From assembly GCA_022009835.1 (NCBI GenBank), contig CP091726.1, positions 1,054,001 to 1,118,000 on the forward strand: a stretch of DNA of 64,000 nt, read 5' to 3'. Source of the DNA: Bacilli bacterium (GTDB taxonomy: Bacteria; Bacillota_I; Bacilli_A; RF39; UBA660). A program made the position numbers and the translations under genes. Shown piece by piece: positions 54,830 to 63,731 of this stretch (position 1 is the stretch's first letter; each line of letters starts with the position of its first letter). The notes under the pieces are model-generated. The model was not told the DNA's origin. It did not search any database and saw nothing but the letters and a program-made list of their open reading frames with translations.

Positions 54830-54878
54830 ATACCAAATATATAACCAAAAAGAAAAGAAGAAAAATTATTTTTCCTCT
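54830..54878. repeat. Direct repeat R2 bracketing fic
   Basis: Copy of R1 covering the last codons of rplT, its GAGGAAAAA/TTTTTCTTC terminator and a TATAAT box that would serve fic. Confidence 0.75.
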
Positions 54879-55403
54879 TTTTTTAGTAGCAGTTTTTTTA
54901 GTAGTTGTACTCTTCTTAGTAGTACTCTTAGTTTCTGCTTTTTTAGCAGGTTCTTTCTTTTCAGCAGCTTTAGTAGTAGTTTTCTTCTCTACTTCTTTTT
55001 TCTCTTCTTTAGCTTCTGCTTTTACTTCTTTAGGTGTATATTTTTTACCATTTAAAGCATCCTTAGCAATACTAACTAAATCAGAAAATGCTTTAGGATT
55101 ATCAATAGCAAGTTCACTAAGCATCTTTCTATTTACTTCAATACCTGCTTTATTTAAACCATCAATGAATCTAGAATAAGAAATTTCATTTTCTCTACAT
55201 CCAGCATTGATTCTTGTAATCCATAATTTTCTAAAGTTTCTCTTGTTTTGTTTTCTATCTCTAAAAGCATATACACCAGAGTGCATTACTTGTTCATGAG
55301 CAGTCTTATATAATCTATGTTTACTACCAAAATAACCTTTTGCTTCTTTTAATACTTTTTTTCTTCTAGCACGTGCAACAGTGCCACCTTTAACTCTTGT
55401 CAT
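54866..55403 (-). CDS. rplT: 50S ribosomal protein L20 with long basic tail
   Basis: RVKGGTVARARRKKVLKEAKGY and RDRKQNKRNFRKLWITRINA are diagnostic. The conserved core ends near residue 118. It is followed by about 55 residues of Lys, Ala, Thr and Glu (EVEKKTTTKAAEKKEPAKK), absent in typical L20. If the A run near 54888 is six long, the protein ends KKEEK at 54866. L20 nucleates 50S assembly and in Bacillota represses its own operon via the leader. Confidence 0.93.
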
Positions 55404-55413
55404 GTTATCCCTC

Positions 55414-55624
55414 CTATATTAAATCTTTAATTCTTTTGTAATCAGCTTTGCTTAAACTAGTACCTTGTTTCTTACTACTTGCTCTAGCAGCACTATTCTT
55501 ACCAGTATTATGTAATACACCTTGTCTAGATTTACTAATGAGATCCACTTTGTCTTACATTCAATACTTTTTTTAGTTCCTTTATGAGTTTTTCATTTTT
55601 ATATTTTTCTTAACTTTTTGTCAT
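55414..55624 (-). CDS. rpmI: 50S ribosomal protein L35 (frameshifted)
   Basis: After correction the frame reads MTKKLRKI, then KMKTHKGTKKVLNVRQSGS and NTGKNSAARASSKK, ending SKADYKRIKDLI. MKTHKGT, the basic middle and the final K(A)DxKRIKxLI are L35 features, although the middle is divergent. Position between infC and rplT settles it. Breaks near 55610, 55570 and 55545. Confidence 0.82.
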
Positions 55625-55635
55625 AATTCCCTCCT

Positions 55636-56164
55636 CTATTTCTTTGGTGTAAGTTGCATAAACATCGTTCTACCCTCAATTCTAGGTTTTAGTTCGATTT
55701 CTGCAACATCACTAACTTCATTATAAAATCTATCTAATACTTCTTTTGCAAGTTCTGGATGAGCAATTTGTCTTCCTTTAAATCTAATACTTGCTTTTAA
55801 CCTTATTACCTTTTTTTCCAAAAGCCTTTTTTTAGCATTATTTACTCTCGTATTAAAGTCATGAATATCAATATTAACTGATAATCTAAACTCCTTAGTT
55901 TCAACCATCGATTCTCTTTGTTTCTTTTGAGCCTCTTTAGTTTTTTTCTTCTTTTTCATACTTAAACTTATTATAGTCCATTATTTTACATACAGGCATA
56001 TTACCTCCATCACTCATAAGAACTAAATCAAAGCCAGCATAACCTGCTAATGTAAGAGCATCTTGTTTACTCTTAACACCTAGACTTTCTCCATTTGGTC
56101 CAATTACCATCATTTCCTTACATCTAATTTGTTCATTGATAGGATTATCCTTTAAAGTAGCTAT
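55636..56164 (-). CDS. infC: Translation initiation factor IF-3, probable AUA start
   Basis: NPINEQIRCKEMMVIGPNGE (N-domain), RLKASIRFKGRQIAHPELA and ELKPRIEGRTMFMQLTPKK (C-domain) are clear. No ATG, GTG or TTG sits at a proper distance from the GGAGG site. The codon eight bases after it is ATA (56162-56164), giving MATLKDNPINEQ. infC of many bacteria uses rare AUU/AUC/AUA starts for IF-3 autoregulation. An in-frame ATG at 56206 lies inside the leader terminator and lacks a ribosome site. Breaks near 55950 and 55800-55830. Confidence 0.9.
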
Positions 56165-56330
56165 AGCTAACACCTCCAAAAAAATGAATACTAAAGAAGT
56201 ATCCATTTATCCATAAAAAAGCCTAATAATTTTGTTATTTTATATATGCAGCCTTTTACCCATTACTATATGTAATCGGGTGAGATAAATACAATCTTCT
56301 TTCCGTTTCGTTATTAATTATATTACATAA
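56165..56330 (-). promoter_or_regulatory. infC-rpmI-rplT (L20-type) leader RNA
   Basis: On the minus strand a complex leader with CACCCGATTAC/GTAATGGGT stems precedes a terminator and the infC ribosome site, the arrangement of the Bacillota L20 leader that attenuates when L20 is in excess. Identified from position and form. Confidence 0.6.
56178..56207 (-). terminator. Leader terminator of the infC operon
   Basis: AATGGATACT-TCTTT-AGTATTCATT hairpin followed by T7, immediately before GGAGG of infC. Confidence 0.7.
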
Positions 56331-56423
56331 TATTACGAAAGTCAACCAAAAAGTACTAAAATTTACTTATTTAGTGGCTATTCTTGATATTTTTTTAATT
56401 ATTTGATAACCAAATAGTTCTTT

Positions 56424-56474
56424 CTAATGACCTTAGGCATTAGAAAACCCTAGAGTGACTACAGGCACGAAGGG
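56424..56474 (+). repeat. Twin-hairpin element, copy 5
   Basis: CTAATGAC-CTTA-GGCATTAG (56424-56443) and CCCTAGAGTGAC-TACA-GGCACGAAGGG (56448-56474). TGAC/GGCA replaces AGAC/GGCT of the other copies with pairing kept. Confidence 0.6.
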
Positions 56475-56487
56475 CATAAAAAGAAGA

Positions 56488-56937
56488 TTATTTCTCTTCT
56501 TTAATATAGTTAGGATCAATATTATCTTCAATTTCCTTTTTCAGTATTATCATCAACATCATCAAATATATCATCCCATGGCTCTTCAGTTTCTTCAATA
56601 GCAATTTTAACTTTCGTATCTCCCACTATTTCAATACCAAGTTCTTTTTCGATATCAATACTAATACTATTACCATCTTCTTTAGCAGATATACAACTAG
56701 GACCCTTTAAGCATCTAACTATAATATCTTTCTTTGAAGAATCCGTTGTCTCCTTTTGTGCCAAAGTAACCATTTCATTATATGATATATTCTTTGTCAT
56801 AACCGATGTTTTAGTATTATTATCATAAGAATACCATAAATTAACATCAAATGAACCATTAATAATTATTTTTACCATTTTCATCATAACCAGAAAATTT
56901 ATGTGTCATGGTTTTTGGTGATAACTTTTTGCCTTTT
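56488..56937 (-). pseudogene. cotE: Spore coat protein CotE, 5'-truncated at the element junction
   Basis: The translation carries CotE hallmarks: NGSFDVNLWYSYDNNTKTSV, DIVRC-like IIVRCLKGPSCISA, IEKELGIEIVGDTKVK, an acidic stretch (EEPWDDIFDDVDD) and the ending NIDPNYIKEEK, like B. subtilis INPEFL. The N-terminal 30 or so residues and the start codon are missing. Upstream sequence is the end of a serine recombinase gene, and no ribosome site precedes the first internal ATG (near 56910). One or two A-run breaks near 56870 and 56535. CotE organises the outer spore coat; here it can be made only if the inserted element is excised. Confidence 0.7.
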
Positions 56938-58602
56938 TTAAACAACTTGATTCAGTTGCTTTAGTTTAAAAATATAAATCTACAGTTTTTATCTTGATGA
57001 ATTTCAATTCTATCTACAATTTTAAGAATTAATTCTCTTGGTGGATTTTTTTCTAGTTTTTAAGATATTCTTTTTACTATTTTTTTGTGTTTCTAATAAA
57101 TCCTCCACAGAATTTTTTTCTTTATATTCTTCAACAGTTAATTTTAATTCATCTATTTCATTTTGTTTCTTTTGTTTCTGTTCTTCGAACTTATCTGTCA
57201 ATTTTTTATAAGTATCAGGTGAGATTATATCATCTAATCTATCCATATATAATTTTTTTCAATTTTTTTAGGTCAATGCTTTTTTTATATCAATTTCTAA
57301 TTTACCAATTTTTCTTTTTCCAATGTATCTGTATATGTTGATAGAGTTTTCTTCCTTTTTTCAACTATATCTTCATACCCTACTAAGTCAATATATTTTT
57401 TACACACATTAGAAATAATATCCATTAGTTGTTCTTCTAAATTATTGTAGTTCATTGTATGTGGAGTACACTTGTTATAGGCACTATTTTTTCTATAAAA
57501 ATTGCAATAAGTATAAACATACTGTTTTTCAATAGGACGATTATCTCTTTTTGGATTACCAACGCCTATTTTGTGCCCACATTCATGACAATACATTAAT
57601 CCTTTAAAAATTCTTTGATATTCTGGTGTAGGTTGTCTATAATTTGCATCTAACAAATTTTGTACTCTCTCAAAAGTATCTTTATCAATAATTGGTTCAT
57701 GAGTTCCCTCAACAATTATCCAATCTTCTTCATTAGTCTTAACTATTTTCTTTTCTCTGAAACTTTTCTTTGTGTGGACATTTTGCACCATATCACCAAT
57801 ATACATTCTGTTTCTTAGCATGTTTCTAATTGTATGATAATTCCATTCATAAGGAAATTGTGCTTTCAATCCACGTCTTGTTTTTTTATAAACTTCTGGA
57901 ATTGGAATTTTTTTCTTCACTTAATTTTTTTCATAACTGCACTTTTGCGACTGTAATTCCAAATATAAACTAAATACTCTTCTTACAATATCAGCCGCAT
58001 CTTCATCTATAATTAGTTTATGTTTATCATTTGGATCCTTAATATATCCAAACACTGGTTTACCACCCATGTATTCTCCAGCAAATTGCTTGATTTTTAT
58101 AAACTCTTCTAATATTCTTTGACAAATCTCTAGAATACTTTTTCATTTATAAAATTATTTAATGCAGCATATTCATTATTTGAGTTTTCTGAATTTCCTG
58201 TATCTATTTGTTCTTGTATTGCTATATACCTAATATTATTATCCGGAAAATAACAATCTAAATAATAACTACATTCAAAATTACTTCTACCAAGTCTTGA
58301 TAAACTTTTAGTAATAACAACTTTGATAGTGCCATTTTCCATAGCTTCTTGTAATTCTTTCCAACCAGGTCTATCAAAATTAGTACCACTAACACCATCA
58401 TCTACAAATTCTCTACACTTTTCACCTACATTACCATTTCTAGCAATAAACTCATTCATTAACCTTCTCTGATTAGTAACACTCTCACTTTCATCACTTG
58501 CTTTGATTTCATCAGCCAATGATAATCTAATATATTTTTGCTATTTCGTCAGGTTTGTAATCTTTTTAATGTTGCACCATAATTAGAACAATCGTAATTC
58601 AT
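56938..58602 (-). CDS. Large serine recombinase (element integrase, frameshifted)
   Basis: The resolvase-type catalytic domain has KYIRLSLADE with the nucleophile Ser, SVTNQRRLMNEFI, EFVDDGVSGTNFDRPGWKEL and KSLSRLGRSNFECSYYLD. Then a recombinase domain (WNYHTIRNMLRNRMYIGD), a zinc ribbon (CHECGHKIG and later Cys), and a coiled coil (LTDKFEEQKQKKQNE). About 550 aa. Start 58602 after GGGAGGATT; end near 56938. Breaks near 58583, 58545, 58145, 57930, 57295, 57060 and 56970. It would integrate and excise the element at the cotE junction it abuts. Confidence 0.85.
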
Positions 58603-58645
58603 AATCCTCCCTTTCTTGAGGATTCAATTGACTTTTTTAATCAAT

Positions 58646-58673
58646 TACCGTGTAACTATATTATACCGCGTAA
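58646..58673. promoter_or_regulatory. Direct-repeat operator at the recombinase promoter
   Basis: TACCGTGTAA (58646-58655) and TACCGCGTAA (58664-58673) lie 18 bp apart around TATATTATA, a likely -10 region. A GC island in AT-rich DNA, suggesting a regulator site controlling recombinase expression. Confidence 0.45.
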
Positions 58674-58729
58674 TCAGTCAAAAATGAATCCAAAATTTGT
58701 TATTTTTAATACTTTTTTTATATAATCAT

Positions 58730-58822
58730 TCAAAAAAAATCATTAAAATCTTTCATTAACACATCTAATATGGTTTCTCCAGCATCATTATAATATAAAT
58801 TAATATTTAACTTCTTAGTCAC
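58730..58822 (-). CDS. Small conserved-type element protein, GTG start
   Basis: 30 aa from GTG 58822, nine bases after GGGGGG. Sequence motif KKLNINLYYNDAGETILDVL then MKDFNDFF. Short proteins of this kind stand directly upstream of serine recombinases in conjugative elements; function unknown. No break. Confidence 0.45.
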   Translation of the reverse strand: MTKKLNINLYYNDAGETILDVLMKDFNDFF

Positions 58823-58911
58823 GTTTATTTTCCCCCCCTTTTTTTATTTAAACTTATGAATACAAAAATCAATTTATGAATTTATAAGTTTTTACAATTT
58901 TTTAATATTCC

Positions 58912-59522
58912 TCTTCATTCTTTAAAATTCCAATCAAAACAATTTGCTTATTTTTTTGTTCCTGACTACAAGTGATTAATGTTATATATTTTTCTGTATT
59001 AGTAAGATATATTTCTGCTTTGCCAGTTTTTTCAATATCATACTTATCAAATATTTTATATTCGTACTTAACCCCATTATAATAAATATAAACCTCATCA
59101 TTAATTTCTACTTTATTTAAATTTTTTTAAAATATGAAATGCTACTATTACCCGAATGTGCATACAAAAATAAAATTACCCTCTTTATCCGGATAATCAC
59201 TATTTTTTTATCTACACTTATAGCATAATTAATTGAATTAAAATTACCTGTACTATCAACAACACCTCTTTTTTTAAATTGATACTAGGTATTTCTATAA
59301 CAGCTGTATAGTTTATTTCTTTCTTTATACTTTCTTTCTTCTGAACATCGTTTTCAGTAATAATTTCTTCATCGTCAATTACTTTTGTTTCTTCTATATA
59401 ATTATCAGCTATTTCAACTTCTTTTTCTTCTTTAAAATAATTATATACATTATAAAAATAAGCAACATGCTAAAAGATACAACAATCAAAATTTGACCTA
59501 TCATTTTAAACTTTCTTCTCAT
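58912..59522 (-). CDS. Sortase (frameshifted)
   Basis: An N-terminal membrane anchor (MRRKFKMIGQILIVVS), an acidic stalk, then the sortase barrel: YTAVIEIPSINLKK, a catalytic His in AHSGNSSISYF after frame correction, catalytic Cys in YITLITCSQ, and a late basic stretch. About 203 aa, class B/D-like. It would anchor element-encoded surface or pilus proteins to the wall. Breaks near 59465, 59275, 59205, 59165 and 59125. Its ATG overlaps the upstream stop. Confidence 0.75.
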
Positions 59523-59788
59523 ATATTTTTATCCTTTTCTATTTCTTGCCAAAAAGATATAATAGTCTTTTTAATTTTTTTATTAGTTGCTATTTCAACT
59601 ACTATATCATTATTAAATAATTCTTTAATTCTTTTTTTAAATCCATTTTTATTAAATAATGTAGCCAACTCTAAAGTATATACATTATCCATTTCTAATT
59701 CATTTATAATTTTTTTCCTTCAAATCTATTTTTTTAATATGTCTAATATTTCTAAAGCTTTATTTTTCACTTGAAACATTTTTTTCAT
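59519..59788 (-). CDS. Small hypothetical element protein
   Basis: About 90 aa. VKNKALEILDILKK, MDNVYTLELATLFNKNGFKK and IISFWQEIEKDKNI; helical and basic, no membrane segment. Stop overlaps the sortase ATG. Breaks near 59735 and 59715. Not recognised. Confidence 0.5.
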
Positions 59789-59810
59789 TATCTTTTTTTA
59801 ACTTTATTAG

Positions 59811-61865
59811 TTATTTTTTTCTTTGATTATTATCTATTATTTTTTTAGTTATATTATTCTCCTTGTTCTTATTATCTTTATCATAAGATTCTCTCAATTT
59901 TTCAACTGTATAATAATTATCTGTCAATCTTTTTTTAACACGTTAGTTCTTCTTACACATATATCTACATTTTTTTATATTGAGGATATAAATCACTATA
60001 CATATAAGTATCTCTAAATATCGGATTACCAAACACAGGAAATATTATTGTTTTTATATTTTTAATGCAATTATTTCATTAGCTGTTAATAACTCTCTTC
60101 CAAGTAAAGAAGTGGTTTTTATTTGCACCTATTTTTGAAAGGATCTGTACTTGAACTTATAGAACTAGTTGTTATCGTAGATTTTTCCTAACTTTTTTTA
60201 GCTATAACTTCTGCACATTCTACACTATTGGTTTTTAAATAGCATAATGCACAGTTATCTATAATAATGCTTGCTGTTTCTTTCCCATATACTTGCTCAA
60301 TCTGAGAAAATGATTGAATAAAGAAAAAATATCTCATTCCCCTACTTCGGGCCACTGCTACTGAACTTTGAATATCATTTAAAGGTGGCATATTGGCAAA
60401 TTCTTCTAATAGCCATTCAATTTTCACAGGTAATATACCATTATTTTCTCTAGAATTAGCAAATTTCGTTACGTCTTTTATTAACATACCAAGTATTATG
60501 GTAACAAGTTGATAATAACTTTTATCTTCATCTGGAACGATTATAAATAATGCAATAGGTCTTTTGCCTATATCAGAAAATTTAAATTCACTTACACTTG
60601 TAACGTTTTCTACATTCAAATCATCAAATATAGACATTTTCTCACCAAATACAGCTGTTATACTTTTTTATAAGTATTCTCAGCAGATGATAATATTGAT
60701 GTTAAATAATCTTTTGATAAATTTCCATAACTTCTTGTATTTAAATTTCTTTTGTAAATATGATTGATTTTTCTTTGATAAGTGATGAATTTTTGAAACT
60801 TTTTTTAATACTCGCTATATTAATTTTATTTTTCATCTATTAATCCTTTTTTTATAATCTTCTAAAAAAAGATACCTGTGATGCCAATAAATAATTGTTT
60901 GCTACTATTAATCCAAAACGGATCTTTACTTTCTTTTTTTCAGCAAATATTAAATTACCTAATGATATTACTAAATGATTTGTTTCTGCTTGATGTTTTT
61001 GAACTTTCGTTTTGATAATATTTAATTTTTATTTAGTAATTCTTCATAAGATAAATTATTTAAAAAAATATTTTTTTAATTCATCATTTGAATAATTTTT
61101 CAAATTCTATTTCATTATATATTTTTTATTCTTCATAAGTTTATCTAAATCTTCTTGATTATTTTTTTAAAGTTTCTACTATATAATCTTCAAGTTTAAA
61201 TTTATCCATTATTTGAAATAAATATTTTTTTCAGTTGAAAACATTTTTATTCAATGATATTTTATTTCTTTTAACAAAAGTACGATAAAAAGGCACATCA
61301 GGTATTTATTAAAAAAACACAATGTTCCTTCCATTCATCAATAATTGGCTGCATAATATTAATCTTATTTGATTTAGTAGGTTCTCTAAAATCAATTGTA
61401 ACTATTTCATATCCATTATTTTTCAAATATTTTTACCGGTAGTTTTTAAATAATTCTGCTTTAGGATCTGTTATAACTACTGAATGTTTTTCTTTAGCGG
61501 TTGCAAACTGAATACACATAGGAATACTTACCGTTACAGATTTACCACTTCCGGTAGATCCAATTAAAATATAATGTGGAGATTTAGTATCATAATATAC
61601 ATTTTTTTAAATTTACTATTTTCTTTTTTTCATACCAAACAGGAAAAACCTGCCTTATTTATATCATTTAAATCTTCCTTATTAATATTATCTTTAATTT
61701 CTTTCATATCCGCAAACTTACTTGATCCATGCTCATTATTATTTTTTATTTTCTTTTTTGATAATCTTGGTTCTATTAAAAGAATAAAAACAATTAAACC
61801 AACAACTAATACCAATAATAAAAAAACATAGACAGCGACATACTTTCAAATCTAATACTATCCAT
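59811..61865 (-). CDS. VirD4/TraG-type conjugative coupling protein (frameshifted)
   Basis: N-terminal membrane segment (GLIVFILLIEPRLSKK), then HGSSKFADMKEIK, Walker A in ILIGSTGSGKSVTVSIP, VVITDPKAELF, YEIVTIDFREPTKS (Walker-type strand), IALFIIVPDEDKSYYQL, VEWLLEEFANMPP-like KIEWLLEEFANMPPLN and FIQSFSQIEQVYGKE. About 680 aa. It couples the relaxosome to a type IV secretion channel. It identifies the surrounding DNA as a conjugative element. Many A/T-run breaks, the central part (60780-61310) being worst. Confidence 0.8.
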
Positions 61866-61870
61866 TATTT

Positions 61871-62501
61871 CTATAACTCCATAGAATCATTGTTTTTTGT
61901 ATTAATGATATTCTTATTGTTGTCTAACGTATATTCTTTTTACTTCAATATTATATTTTTTTCCCTACTTTGTTCTGAAATATTACAATAATCATTATAT
62001 GCTTTTTTTATAACTTTTACATTCTTTTGAAATATTAGAGATAAAAGGAACATACTTAAAATTCGTTTCATTTACTCTAATTATTTGCCCTAAAGAAGAT
62101 GATAAATAGTATTTTCCATCTATTTTTTTCTTCATAATATTTTTTTAAATATTTCATAATATGGTTTTTAAAGTTTTTATATCGCCATCATTTAAATAAG
62201 GTAATTCCCAAATATAAGATGTACTTATATTATTTTTCTCTGCAATATTCATAAAATTTATTTTTCTGCATAAATCCAATTTTCATTAACACTTTTTATT
62301 TAATTTATAACTTCCACCTATTATTCCGTGAAATAAATATAATTCTTTATTAGACACTTTTTTTCTTTGTTATGTAATGAATCAGGCATAAATTCCCATT
62401 TTTGAGTATGTTTTTAGGACTTACATTATTTGAAGCACTTGTTATAAATATTTTTATCTTTCTTTTTTTACTAATACTTTTTTTACAATTTCATAACTCA
62501 T
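61871..62501 (-). CDS. Hypothetical element protein (frameshifted)
   Basis: About 205 aa joined, starting MSYEIVKKVLVKKRKIKIF. It has ITSASNNVSPKTYSK, KELYLFHGIIGGSYKLN and STSYIWELPYLNDGDIKTL, ending SMEL. It sits 6 bp upstream of the coupling-protein ATG. Breaks throughout. No domain recognised; a plasmid/ICE-type helper is likely from context only. Confidence 0.45.
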
Positions 62502-62502
62502 C

Positions 62503-62915
62503 TTATAACTCCATTGAACTATTTATTTCTCTATAATATTGTTCATTAATACCATCAGTTGAAAAAAATAGTTCTTCAGTTTCATTTTCAATAACTTCAA
62601 TAAAAGGCATAATTATTTCTTGATATAATCTTCTTTGCTTTATTAATAGCATCATCTACGCTATTAAATGATTCTAAGTATTCAAACGATTCTCCTAATT
62701 CTCTATCTTCATCAGTTTCCCAAATTTTGAGTTTATAAGTATTATAATTTAAATATTCATATATATAATTTTTCTATAGCATCTTTTTACATCATCCGTA
62801 TCATTACAAATGTATTTTGCACCAGAACTATTTTCCGTACCAATATACATCTTTTTTTAATTTTCTAAGTTATAACTTACCTCTAAATTAAAAACTCTTT
62901 ATTAATTTTTTTCAT
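62503..62915 (-). CDS. Small hypothetical element protein
   Basis: About 135 aa joined. MYIGTENSSGAKYIC, DVKDAIEKLYIYEYLN, YKLKIWETDEDRELGESF and FNSVDDAINKAKKII, ending SSMEL, the same last residues as the next gene. Breaks near 62885, 62862, 62775 and 62625. An acidic small protein as common in conjugative elements; not recognised. Confidence 0.45.
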
Positions 62916-63256
62916 TTCTATCACTTTTTTTAAATACCATTTTTTTACTATCATTCACTTCAATAGAATAAAAGTTTTTCATCACATTTTTTTCACATAA
63001 ATAATTATAATTAATTAAATCACTAATTATTAATTTGTTTTGACATTTTTGGACAATCACAATTTGTTTTTAAATTTTCTTTATCTTCAACCTTTTTATA
63101 ATTATCACTATATATTTTTTCTAAAGTATTTGATACATTTAATAAATCATTTAATTCTTCTTTTGGATATATCTAATTCAGCATTTTTCTAAAATATCGT
63201 TTATATATTCATATAATATTTTTAGTTTCTTTAATAATCTCAAAATTATTAATTTT
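62902..63256 (-). CDS. Hypothetical element protein (poor frame)
   Basis: Pieces read INNFEIIKETKN, LNDLLNVSNTLEKIYSDNYK, NCDCPKMSKQ and NYNYLCEKNVMKNFYSIEV. Helical with a Cys pair. The start is unclear, perhaps GTG near 63256. Several breaks. Low certainty of limits. Confidence 0.3.
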
Positions 63257-63257
63257 T

Positions 63258-63731
63258 AACCACCCCTTTTTATATTTCTATAATTTCTTTTTTTGAATAT
63301 CAAAACTATCTTTATTATTAATTCCATTTTTCATTTATAAATTCATCATATATATCATTATCTTTGATAAATTTATAATAATTCATAAGCATTACAAAAA
63401 TCTTCTTCACTAATTAAATCGCATCTTTCAACATTTCCATCTTGATTAAAAAGTTTTTTTAATCCTAGTCCACTTCTTTTCTTATCTAATGCATTTTTGA
63501 GTTAATTTTTATAAATCTTCCATTATTTACTGATATTTTTTTATTTCATTATCAAATAATTTATCAGTAATAATATCATAATCAAAAATCAAACATAAAA
63601 TTAGAATTAATTATTTCCTTTTAAAAAAATCTTCTAAATCATTAGCAGAAATAATATCTAATCCATTATCTAAAAAAATTTATCTTTGTTTTTCTTCATA
63701 TATTTTTTTCAATATATTCCTTATTCATAAT
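63258..63731 (-). CDS. Hypothetical element protein (poor frame)
   Basis: Pieces read MNKEYIEKIYEEKQR, LDNGLDIISANDLEDFF, FDYDIITDKLFDNEIKK, LGLKKLFNQDGNVERCDLI and EEDFCNAYELYKFI. Acidic, helical; the pattern resembles small ICE proteins of unknown role. Limits approximate. Confidence 0.3.

Noticed and set aside
56164..56206. ATG at 56206 as the infC start
   Set aside because: It lies in the leader terminator stem and has no ribosome site; the conserved IF-3 sequence begins after the ATA codon.
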